The notes under the pieces: model-generated
Told to the model about the DNA's origin: nothing
Seen by the model: only the letters and a program-made list of their open reading frames with translations
The model's database searches: none
Origin: Chrysaora quinquecirrha
Lineage: Eukaryota; Cnidaria; Scyphozoa; Semaeostomeae; Pelagiidae
Reading direction: 5' to 3'
Length of the DNA stretch: 64,000 bases
Assembly: GCA_014526335.1 (NCBI GenBank)
Contig: JACTAT010000040.1
Location: 4,669,669-4,733,668, forward strand
Position numbers and translations under genes: made by a program
Shown here: positions 32,801 to 42,493 of the stretch, piece by piece
How the letters are laid out: the number at the start of each line of letters is the position of its first letter
How positions within the stretch are numbered: position 1 is the first letter of the stretch

Positions 32801-35161
32801 CTCTAGCTCCTGTAAAAGTAAAGTAATTGTTGATTAATCGAAATATAACTATGTTATTGTTGCAATAAACAACATGGAAGCATCTCTGCACATATTCAAA
32901 AGCTTTTTGCAATGGAAACTCCTCAAAGTATGAACATTAAACAGTCTGAAGCAATTAACTAGGCAGAATTTATACTCAGATGTGGATCAAAATGCACCAA
33001 TCAGAAAGTGGAGCCAAACTGGAATTGTGTTTCAAACATCTATCAGCTTCCGGGATAGAGCAGGAAGATCAAAAGATTTAGTTGAAGAGTCCAGTGACTA
33101 TGGTCCGAGTGAAGTGCAAAAAGGAACTCTTTCTGTCTACACAGAACCAGCTTTTTGGTTGTTTTGATCAGGACAGATTCCAAAATTCCTAATAAATGGA
33201 ACAAAATCTTGCTCTGTCAATTATTTGAAAACAATGGTGCTGGTAATTTTCTGTACAGTTTGGTTTGTCAACCAAGTGAGTGCCCTGTGGCAGAATCTTG
33301 TTTAAACACCCATTTGAAAGCAAAGAATGAGGTCTTGTCTTGTTAATTCATCTACTTATATACTAGCAGCTGGTGCTAAATAAAACACTTCGCCCACCCA
33401 CACCCCAAGAACTAGGCTTGAAATTATTCTTACTTGGCCATATCTAAAAGTGAATGAATCTACAAATGGTTTAATGAAAAATAAAAAGAAGAAGAAACTG
33501 GAAGAAAAAGTCTACCTTTGCTTCATGGTTTTTCGCCAGTGCATATAAAACACAAACAATATCCACCAATACCAGAAGGATACTGAAAACTCTAAAAATG
33601 AAACATTTTCACATTTCACAACTGAACTTAAAAGAAACATGACATTTTGGCCTCTGCCCTCTTTCTGAGGAAGCATATTTACCATAGTTGAATGAGCACC
33701 CCTCTTCCTCAATGTGCACCCTTTTAAATTTGAATATGTGCAATGAGCACCATGCTCAATTGAACACAAACTCAGTTAAGGTGAAGGTGAAATGGTGTTT
33801 TAGCGCCAGTCCCTAGGATCTCAGTAGTAGGTTAAATAATTGAGACCTCGACCCTGGCCGTGACGCTACCGTAGCTGGGCTCGAACCCTGACCACACTGA
33901 GCTTCTGACACCACAAGTCAGCTGGATTACAACACAACGTCACAGCACCTTCAGGACGGGTTAAGGATGGGTAAAGGAATTTAAGGAGCTGCTTTCTCTT
34001 CAGACAACCAGGATGTTTTTAGACAAGATGAAAAGGAAGCTGGATGCACCAGTAAACTGTTTTTTAATGGGCAATGAATGCCTCATTCCGAAATGTTTTC
34101 TCCTCACAGAAGCATCCAATTTTGAGGACTGATAATAAAATCCCAGGTGTAGCCAAAAACCCCACAAGAAGTTTAGCCCAATGCGTATCGTTATTCAATA
34201 TTTTAGTCTTAAGTTACCTTGTGATTATGTGATCCATAACCATATGAAGCTTGAATCTAAATTTTCTGAAAAAGAGAAGAAACTTCAAATGTTGCAAGCA
34301 AGTTTAAGTGGACAAACTGAAGGGACTTATTTTTTTTTACAGAGGGATCTGATAGAAATCACAGCAAAGAAGGCTGTGAGTCCAATACTAGCCTATGATT
34401 CCCTGAAATGATTATGTTAATTACTATCTAGGGAGCAAATATATTGTAAAAAGAAAGCTTTTTTCTGCTGCTGCTTAATAACAAATTTCATTGGTTTAGA
34501 GATCCTAATACGTGATTGTTGTGCGAAAATTTTGTAGGGAGAGACAACAGGGTGGAATTGCAGACTCTAAAGTTTCAAGAAAATTGTCAAATTTCCTTAA
34601 TTTTCATCAACTTGCAAAAAGTGAGAAATTCTTGTAAGCATGCCCCTTTCCTTTCCCAAAACCACAAATCTTTAAGTTAGACCCCAGTTGTTTATGTATT
34701 TTTGTCTATTTTGGAGGGGGGGCTTAAATGAGAGGGCTTAACTCAAATGGTCAGCTGGTTGAGGCTTACTTGATGGGGGCTTATTAACAATTCCTCACTT
34801 TAGAGTGGGAGCTAATTCAAGGGTAGGACTTTTTAGGGGGGCAGCAAATTCGAAGATTCAGGGAAACTGAACAACAAAATGTTTGAGCTTACCCTAATCT
34901 AGTTCCTAAGTTCCACACACGATTCTCTGGTGCACTGTAAGAGCTAAGTGTTTTGTCGACAAAATTTCCTTGGTCAAATGTGTCTGATATTGCAACCTGA
35001 TTGTGTTGTTCTTCAGTGGAAACATTTTCTTGGATAGACAAATCATTTCGATTTGGAATTTCATCATCCCATCCTTCATCATCATCATCCTCATAGATCA
35101 AGTTTTCTTCGTCACTAAACATTTGATATTTATGGTAGCTCACATTAAAGTCCATGGCCAT
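29802..35161 (-). CDS. Voltage-sensor domain protein, VSP/TPTE-like, 5' part
   Basis: Five exons: 35161-34893, 33591-33516, 32809-32736, 32250-32137 and 29892-29802, phases 2, 0, 2, 2, 0, about 208 residues. After an acidic N-terminus (YEDDDDEGWDDE) come four membrane segments: S1 VFSILLVLVDIVCVLYALA, S2 ELEILSLVIVSYFMLELFLR, S3 HWIEILDMVIIIISFTTTVI and S4 LVVVLRLLRIFLLARLF followed by TGRKHLEKSTKYL. The Arg spacing in S4 (RxxRxxxxxR) and the basic post-S4 segment match Ci-VSP/TPTE voltage-sensing phosphatases better than Hv1 channels, which have RxWRxxR. The catalytic phosphatase and C2 exons are not visible; they should follow on the minus strand and may be inside the 28769-29268 gap. The last S4 arginine of Ci-VSP is replaced by Thr. 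Confidence 0.75.
30624..31731 (+). mobile_element. Non-autonomous hAT-type element with 8-bp target duplication
   Basis: 1108 bp, bounded by CAGTGGCGTAGCCAGGG at the left and CCCTTGGCTACGCTACTG at the right, with G/C-rich GGGGGTCCGGGGG and CTCCCCCGG blocks inside. The 8-bp direct repeat CTCAGTCT flanks it at 30616-30623 and 31732-31739. The TIR type and 8-bp duplication point to the hAT superfamily. No transposase is present. It is in the VSP-like intron between S3 and S4. Confidence 0.82.
33774..33953 (-). repeat. tRNA-derived SINE, best-preserved copy
   Basis: On the minus strand it reads GGTGCTGTGACGTTGTGTTG, a B-box-like GGGTTCGAGCCC (plus-strand 33876-33891), TAGCGTCACGGCCAGGGTC, GAGATCCTAGGGACTGG and an end with CACCTTCACC. 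It sits between the first and second VSP-like coding exons. Confidence 0.72.
34690..34865. repeat. Dispersed GGGGGCTTATT-type repeat
   Basis: Contains GGGGGGGCTTAAATGAGAGG, GGGCTTATTAACAATT and AGTGGGAGCTAATTCAAGGG. The complementary form (AATAAGCCCCC repeated) is found at 63888-64000. Non-coding, within the first VSP-like coding intron. Confidence 0.5.
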
Positions 35162-36066
35162 TTAAAAACCTGTTAAAATAAAGTTTAAGAAAAGCATTTT
35201 ATTAAGTCAGCTGGAAAGAGCAATTTGTTGTAGAAATAGAGCACTTTTGACCAAAACAAAAGAATAGCACATTATTCAGTATCTTTGAAAAGTCGACTGC
35301 ATAGAAATCAACCCCCAAACTCCTCCTGGGTGGAAACTTGTTCAACTTGCGTGCACAATTTTTGCTTAAACAATACCCAAATGATTTTGGCTAAATAATA
35401 CACAATATCCTTCTGTATACCGTATGCACAAATTTCAGTCTGGGGGCTCCACGTTCCCACAATCACAGGCTAATTTTAAATTTTGCAGCAGATCTTCGCA
35501 ACATGAAAATGTTTTCACATTTTCTTATGATGCTCCAATTTACCACATGCAAGAGATTTACCCAAACTGAAATCCTGCTAAACCTAACCCACCCAACTCA
35601 AATATATAAAATCTGTTTGCATAAAAATAGCATAAATGAATGAGGGCAGAGAGGGCAGAGCAGAATCTACCAGAAAATAATCTAGCGGAGGATGTTGATA
35701 TATGGTGTGACTTCAGAAAGCAAGTACCACAAGTTACCTATTTTATGCAAACGAAATACGGTGAGGCGATTTCTCTTCTGACCTTTCTTATGCCTTCATT
35801 ATTATTGTCTCTCGAATCGATTTCCTTCCTTGAGGAGCTGAGCACTAGACTAGCAGACGCTTGCTTAAATAGCAGTTAGCAAAAAGGAGATCGCAATGCA
35901 GAGCGGAAGTTTCTGGCGGAAGCAGAGTTGTTTTCTCATCCACAGAATAACAGCGTGGTGTCAAATTTCAAGGACCTTGACTTCCTGGATTGATTGCGCC
36001 TGATCTTATTTGTAAACAAACAAAGAAGGTGAAGAATGAAAAAAGCTTACCCTTTCGTTTCGCCAT
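35162..36066 (-). promoter_or_regulatory. 5' leader exon and abutting upstream ORF of the VSP-like gene
   Basis: A 5' exon ends at 36051 with donor GAAAGG/GTAAGC. It contains ATGGCGAAACGAAAGG, and the coding exon begins at 35169 after acceptor TTTAACAG. Splicing gives an upstream ORF of seven codons (MAKRKGF) whose TAA is followed at once, in frame, by the ATG at 35161. A second ATG lies two codons later. Inferred from splice sites only. Confidence 0.5.
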
Positions 36067-37975
36067 TTTGTGATTGATTGATGGAAGAACGCCCGTTTCC
36101 ATTACGAGGCTATTGAAAGAAGTCTAAAATTCATCCAGTCCACCAGTCCATCTTTTATCAGATGTGCATCAAAAATAAGGAAACTGGAATCATGGAATCA
36201 CAGAACGTGGACTTGCGGAATGTGGACTTAAAGTTTGGGAATTTTGGACGAAATTATAAAAAAAATTATGGAATGAAAATTCATTAGTTGACAATAATCT
36301 TACTTTAAATTAAGCCCTTTCTGTGATTTCATAAATTTTTAATCCTGCCAATATTTCACTTATTATTATAATTATTATTTATGAAAATGTGTTTCTGTAT
36401 TGTATGGGATTTTTGAATTCTTGCAGAACGACATTTTGCAGGCACAAACTTTTCCTTGATAATGCCAAATTAGCTAGAGCTTATTCTGATAAATTATGTT
36501 AACTATATTGAAATGCAAAAGTTTTTTTCACAAAACTTCCCATTTTTTCTCATTTTGTGAAATGTCCCCCTCAGGCACTGCCACTGAATTTGCCATAAAA
36601 GACAATGAATATGCTAGACACAAGAGGTAAAGACAGGGTAATGGGGCTAAAGGGACCAAGGGTGGAATCCATGTTGTCTGTATTTAAACAACTTGATATT
36701 GAGTTCACAAAATTGTTTTCCTACTGGCATGAATCTTTTGGGAAAAAAATAGCAGGCATTACAATTTTCCTGACAGAAAAATGGATCTATTGCTTCTTTG
36801 GCATGAAAGCAGCTTTAATTGGCATAACCTTGGGCATCAAGATTGGAGATTGCATGGACTTAACCCTTGCATAGGGGCTTCACTAAAGGATTCTCTTTGA
36901 TATCTTCTGAAACCAATTTGGATAAAATTTGTAACACGAATCCCTATCTACTCAGCGATCTTACAACAACCTTGTATACTCAATAGAAAACATCAAATTA
37001 TAGATTTTCATTTTGCACCATTTCAAATATCACTTAGGGTACTAATTACAATCACTTGGGCAAATAACTTAGAACTAATTTATTTAATCAAAATAGAAAA
37101 ATAACCAATACAATTCCATGCATTTTATGTGATTTTAGAATTGTTCTAAAATGAATTTTCCTTGTGACATTAAGGGCAATATTAACTCGACTGATAAATA
37201 CCTGTGAACAAAACCTACTTTAAAGATCCTAAGTAACACAACATGCACAGAATAATACCTTTTACAATATAGTTATCTTAAAATATACCTACTTTACAGA
37301 AACGACACTTCTCTTTTGGGAACATGTTTTTTTCAACTTATTATACCACTTTTCAAAGAGATCTGGCTCAGGTGCGACATTTTTCTGAAAAATGGTAGCC
37401 GTACCAAGAAAGGGAATTCTCTCCATGGACACAGACCGGAATTGCAGTCACGCCAGGAGAGATATTGCAGCAAATTTTGCTTCAAATTTACATTTAATGG
37501 GAGTTGAAGTGAAAGAAAGGATTCAAGCTCAAGTTTATCTGGTCTAGGATCAATTTAATGCAGTATTTTTCATTTTGTTAGTTAATTTTATCTTGTTTCT
37601 TGAGTGTCTGCAGACATTTTAAACATTGCTGTGGCAGATTCCATTTCTTGTCTTTTTCGTCTAATGTTCGTGAGTTTGGAGCACTATTCTGCTGCACTAT
37701 TTCCGCTGAAGTGATTGCAATTATGGTCTTTGTCCGTGGAGACATTTCCTTTACATTAGTCTGCGCCCAGACTCAAACTGATTTGATCAGTTTGAGTCTG
37801 GGCGCAGGCTACTTTACATGATATGCCTACAGTTTTAAAGAAAAATGTTGTGCCTGACCCAGATCTCTTGGAAAAGGTCTATTCAACAATGTGCATCTGA
37901 AATTTAAGCTGAGAGGATAAAATGGATAAAACTGGTCCTACTTTTATTCAAAGTTCTTTCAAGCCATTATGGAAT
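36067..37975. other. Intergenic region with one perfect hairpin
   Basis: Between the VSP-like 5' exon and the end of the JPT-like gene. Open frames such as 36605-36874 show no recognisable protein. The only structured item I see is the perfect inverted repeat at 37761-37807. Confidence 0.4.
37761..37807. repeat. Perfect 22-bp inverted repeat with 3-nt loop
   Basis: The left arm 37761-37782 (CTGCGCCCAGACTCAAACTG then AT) is perfectly complementary to 37786-37807, with a TTG loop. It is much more GC-rich than its surroundings. It might be a hairpin RNA, a recent snap-back duplication, or a transposon tip pair. Confidence 0.85.
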
Positions 37976-39571
37976 CTAACCAAATATGTTATGTGATTCT
38001 CCACCAGGTGGTTTTCTGTTCCTTGCCCTCTGTCCAATGACCTCCTCTCCGCCCCCAAATATGTTATGGCTTGCTGGTCCTGGAGTATGATGTTTTTCCT
38101 GTCTTTTTATTTCATTGCCTGATAATGAAAATTGAAAAAAATTATTACGAGTATATGCTTTATTCAAAGTCATATGTTAGCGAAATCCTCAAATACTGGA
38201 AAGCAGCTACACTTTTATAAGAAACTATGCTCTGAACCATATAGTAGGTCTTCTTAACTTTGAGCACAATTGGTATAGTAAAAGTTTCTTGCAGAATTCT
38301 TTTTAGAGTTTATGTAGAATGAGAATGCTGTTTTGATCTTTTTTTCAGGTAAAAGTAAAGGTATTACCCAATAAGCATGCCTAGTGCTAACATTGGTTGG
38401 CATGGGTGGCCAAACGATACTAAAATTCCAAAATCTTGGGTGAAATCTCAACCCTAACAAAACTTCAGCCCTCCCAACACAATATTGGCTTAACCAAAAA
38501 GTTGGCAAAACACTACCAACATTTCACCAAAGATGTAAATTGGCAAACGTTTGATGAAATGTTGATTATGTTTGGCTTGGGTTTATAAACATAGGGGCCC
38601 TATGGGCATGTTCGAAGAACCACTCTGGTTGAATATAGCTTTTTCCGTCAAATGATGAAAGATGTTCATCGGTATGCACAACGATGATGATAATGATTGT
38701 TATGATAATGGTGGTGGTTATGATGATGATGTTGATGACCACGATGACCATGATGCTGGTTGGTAGGGGGTGATTGTGGTGGTAGGGTGGGTGTGGTGCT
38801 GAAGGTAGGGATGGTTGTGGTGGTTGTGATAGGAGTGATCGTGGTGATGGTTGTAGGGGTGGTTGTGGTGGTGGTGATGGGGGTCGGTTGTGGTGATAAG
38901 GGTGGTCGTGGTGATGGTTGTAGGAGTGGTTGTGGTGGTGGTGATAGGGGTGGTCGTGGTGATGGTTGTAGGGGTGTTTGTGGTGGTGGTGCTGTTCCTT
39001 AAGATCTTGCCACAGCCACATCGTCAAAGAAGGTAATCATGATGATGATGATGATGATTATGATGATGATGATGATGAGAATGATGACGATTTGCTTTGA
39101 AAAGTGTTTTGAAACTGCCGCCCTTGCCCAGACTCTATGATCGATCATTGAGCATGGCATGTGAAGAAATATTAATGTTGCCCAAACAGATGTGCAGAAC
39201 TAGTGATGCAATGAGTTTTAGTCAAAACAGATTATGCAGCCTAAAACTGAAAACTTTTCAAGCATTGAGAGCAATACTTGCCTCCACCACTAGCTTTTTC
39301 CACTCCACTCCCAATCACTGAGACATGACTCTGACCACCTGGTGGAGCTAATACTTTAGTTGATGTATGCTGTCCACTATGTTCATTTGATGCTGCTTGT
39401 GCAGGCTTTGATGCCACCTTCTCATCCCGAGAAGGGTTCATGTCAGGTGGTCCAGAAAAAACAGATGACTTTGATCTTGCTTCCTGGCATTTGTTTATAC
39501 CCTTTTGTGGTTCTGGTTCTGGCTCTGAAAATATATTAAAGTGAGTTGCCCCACCAGGAGGAGCCATTACC
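37976..39571 (-). CDS. Jupiter microtubule-associated homologue (JPT/HN1-like), 3' part
   Basis: Two exons: 39571-39282 (incoming phase 2, outgoing 1) and 38118-37976 ending in TAG. Motifs typical of the small, disordered JPT1/JPT2 (HN1) family recur: RVMAPPGG or KVMAPPGG, ATHFNIFSEPEPEP, KVLAPPGGQSHVSVIG, ASHNIFGGGEE and a terminal KPPGGESHNIFG. Human JPT proteins bear the same PPGG and NIFG signatures. The intron uses a GC donor (GGTGGAG/GCAAGT) and contains a long GTG/GAT microsatellite. The 5' coding exon must end in phase 2; the open exon at 40637-40926 fits that phase, but this link is uncertain. The family is associated with microtubules; no enzymatic motif is visible. Confidence 0.75.
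38380..38600. mobile_element. MITE-like repeat, GTGGCCAAACGA/TTGGGTGAAA family
   Basis: Blocks ACATTGGTTGGCATGGGTGG, CCAAACGATACTAAAATTCC, TTGGGTGAAATCTCAACCCT and AGTTGGCAAAACACTACCAA align in order with 48650-48870. Non-coding, in the JPT-like intron. Confidence 0.55.
38675..39095. repeat. GTGGTGGT/GATGAT minisatellite in the JPT-like intron
   Basis: GAT repeats (38680-38750), then about 240 bases of G-rich, C-poor GGTGGTTGTGGTGG units with a 60-bp period (GGTCGTGGTGATGGTTGTAG), then GAT repeats again (39037-39090). The His- and Gly-rich open frames here are artefacts. Confidence 0.9.
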
Positions 39572-40636
39572 CTGAAAAGAAATGTGGAAGCTTGAAAATC
39601 AGAAACCAATAGAAATTCAGTATCCTTGCCAATAGCCTACCAGTAACAATGGAGCATATTCTGAGAAATTTCAGTACCTATCAACAACTACAAGAAAAAT
39701 TCTGGTTTTATTATTATCCAATCAGAACATTTCAGAGTTACTGTGTAGATTTGTGAAAATGTTTTAGTGCGTTTTGACTACAAACTTTTTGTAGGTGTGA
39801 AACTCTTTTCTACAAAAAGATGTCTTTAAGGAGAGTGAGGAAACAGACTAGACAATATGAACAGGCTGATCCGGCATTTTTCACCTGGCCCATACCTACT
39901 TCAGATGCACAAAAATATTGTTCAAAAACATCTTCTGTTTGGACAATGGGGATTTTCCAGACTGCGGGAGAACTGGACAGAACTGTGGTAGAACTGGGGG
40001 ATCGTTTCCCAGTGACAACTGCGGTTAGGAGCATGCATGTGGGGGTTCCCTCGTGCGCCATCCACGCCATACCTTTCTGTGTGGTGTGTCGCTTCTGACC
40101 TCATTGGGAAGGTCCGATTGTTTTGTTTTTATCTTGCAGATAGAGAGTACAATTGTAAATTTATTCTTTTTTTAAATTTATTAAAAATTTTTATTCAGGT
40201 AGATTAGGCCAATTCAGCTATTTTTGGTTTTTGTAAATAGCATTCAGTAAATAAATTAATAATGATGATGACGATGAGGATGTTTGACAAACTAGTAACT
40301 AGCTACTACGTATTAAAGCAAAAAATCTCACAGTCACAGCCAGAACACAACAAATTCAATTCTGTTGTGTTCTAACACTGTAGCAGGAAAATTAGGACGC
40401 CAAATATACTCTGCTGTAAAGAAAAGAAGTCTGCGCATAATTGGCTGGAAAACTTTATTTTCTCCATTTTTTAATTAGTAGACTGGAAGATACTGTTGCT
40501 CTCGAGTTAATCTATTCATTCAAATACGCCTAAGGCCTGGGCCTATTCTTTCTTTCCACCTGTTCCCGCGGAAAATGGTCTCTTGTTATGTTTCACCTTT
40601 TTGACAGAGAAAAAAACGCAGTAAAGTAGTTTGGCT

Positions 40637-40926
40637 TACTTTGTTGCTGGCTTTTTTAGCTTGTTAATGCCATGATAGTATCCGTCATCCATTCTTACAG
40701 TTCTTCTGAAATCAAGTAGCCAGGTGAATCTCAGAGCAGCTGTTCGAATTGCTTCCAGCACAAATTCAAGATGTCTTCCCTTCTCTTGTCCGTTCGTTTC
40801 GTTCATTTCAAAGGAAACCTTGACAAACTCCCAATAGGCTTTCAATGTCTCATCCGGGAAATGTAACTGTTTGAAATAATGGCGCAAATAGCGCACTGTG
40901 ACGGAATGCTCCTTCGTTGTAATCAC
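40637..40926 (-). CDS. Unassigned exon-like open segment
   Basis: An open frame on the minus strand with normal protein composition (VRYLRHYFKQLHFPDETLK, YWEFVKVSFEMNETNGQEK, HLEFVLEAIRTAALRFTWLL) that ends at a good donor, ACAAA/GTAAGC. In phase it could splice to the JPT-like exon at 39571, giving ...KPATK-VMAPPGG. The frame stays open upstream to a TAA near 40960. I see no strong acceptor or in-frame ATG near its start; the first in-frame ATG is inside it. I do not recognise the protein. It could be a 5' exon of the JPT-like gene or a separate gene. Confidence 0.4.
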
Positions 40927-42493
40927 AACAGGTGGGCCAGATTGCCCAGGTTTGAAATTTTATAAACCACTTTCGAGCCCCTGAAATCCCTGAAATTTTA
41001 TAAAGCACCGCCAAGAAACACCTATGCTTGCATTATGTAGAGATGTTGGGTCGCCTTAAGTGCAAAATTCGGCTATCTCTGCTGGAAAATGGCATATTTT
41101 CCCCATTTAATACAAATCCATTCCTGAGAGTCCCCGGAACTCTGCCTAAAGCCCTATTGATATGGTTTAACCATGCTCTTTCTTGACTTCGCCCTCTCGG
41201 TCTTTCTCTTTCTGATGGGGCCATGACACGAGGTAGTCTCTTGGGCAAGAATAGAATGCTTTTCTTTTCGTGCAGGAAAGTACGTGTCTCTGTAAAAGTC
41301 TGGAACGGCCAAGTCTGAAAACGGTGGCTATAAGGTCGATTGGTCGATATATAAGAAAATAAGGTAGATTTTTATATACCACTCTACAGACTTTATGCCT
41401 TGTGCAACAGCGCAATTAAGTCTCGATAGCACAAAGCGTCGAAACGTGAGAGCGACAAAGCCAGTTTGGAAACAGCCACTATTAAGCTTATTATATGACG
41501 CTCTACAGACTTAGTACCCCTTGTGCAACAGACACATTTAGGTCTCGATAGCAGAGACTAATTAAGAGTCAAACAGCAACCTAACTACTAATCTTGCTCC
41601 TTGGCTCAAGTAAGCCAGGTGATTCTATCATCCTTACACAGTGATATGGTGATGAATAAGTCATTAACAAATAAATAATGCACTATAATATCTATTTCAT
41701 TCTCTATATTTTGTTTTTGCTATATTTTCGCAGTTTACAAATATTTTAATGATAGCGAAAAAGAGCGGAAAAATCTTTGGTCATACTGTAAAAAGCTTTT
41801 GTCGTCTGATGCCACTTCTACAAACGTCGGAAAAAGATCAAAGCAAAAAAAAATTGGCTAAGGCTCTGAGGCAGAATATTTATACTTATAGTCAATTATA
41901 CTTTTATCCTGGGATTACTTGGTATAATTTGGGTACGGCTACGTGCCGCCCATACGGGTGGTTTTGGGCTATAAAATTCTCTAACACTGGTATGATTTTG
42001 ATAAGGCCCATATAAAAGGGTGGGGAATTCAAGAAAAATTCTTAATTCACCTTTTTTGACTGAGAAAAATAGTGTTAAAATCGCTTCGAAGATGTTCGTT
42101 GTACAATTTCAAGTAGTTATAAGGTATAGAATGTCTTATTACAGTCATATTCTGTGACGTAGCCAGACATCCAACATTGGAGGGACAAAAGGGTGTGATC
42201 AAAGAAAATTAGTACGTGGTTTTAAGAAAAACCAACCGAGTCGTACCCAATACGACACTTTAACGTGGATAGGTTTGTAAATCAAGGCTGCATCTGATTG
42301 TCCCTCTGTCCCTCCATAAGTCACGTCGTACGCACAGGTACTTTTAGGAGGAGATTCAGACGAAGTAAGACCAGAGATGTTTTTGCTCACTGCAGCCATC
42401 TTGAGAAGTTTTACACATCTCAAATAATTTTCAAATATTTTTATCTTTTACATTTTTATTCTAAAATCTCCTAAGAATATTTCTAGCCAACCG
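40927..42493. repeat. Non-coding interval with a tandem duplication and a dispersed repeat
   Basis: A 120-bp imperfect tandem duplication spans 41376-41565: CTCTACAGACTTTATGCCTT and CTCTACAGACTTAGTACCCC, each followed by TGTGCAACAG and TCTCGATAGCA. A dispersed repeat at 41905-42115 contains ATAATTTGGGTACGGCTACG and TAGTGTTAAAATCGC, shared with 25585-25700 and in part with 29458 and 55675. No gene is seen. Confidence 0.55.

Noticed and set aside
34181..34411. 76-residue plus-strand frame with a Lys-rich helix (SEKEKKLQMLQASL)
   Set aside because: It looks somewhat protein-like, with an internal acceptor-like TTTTTTTTTACAG, but there are no partner exons and it lies antisense in the VSP-like intron.
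36605..36874. 89-residue plus-strand frame
   Set aside because: No recognisable family, no splice or promoter context; could be chance.
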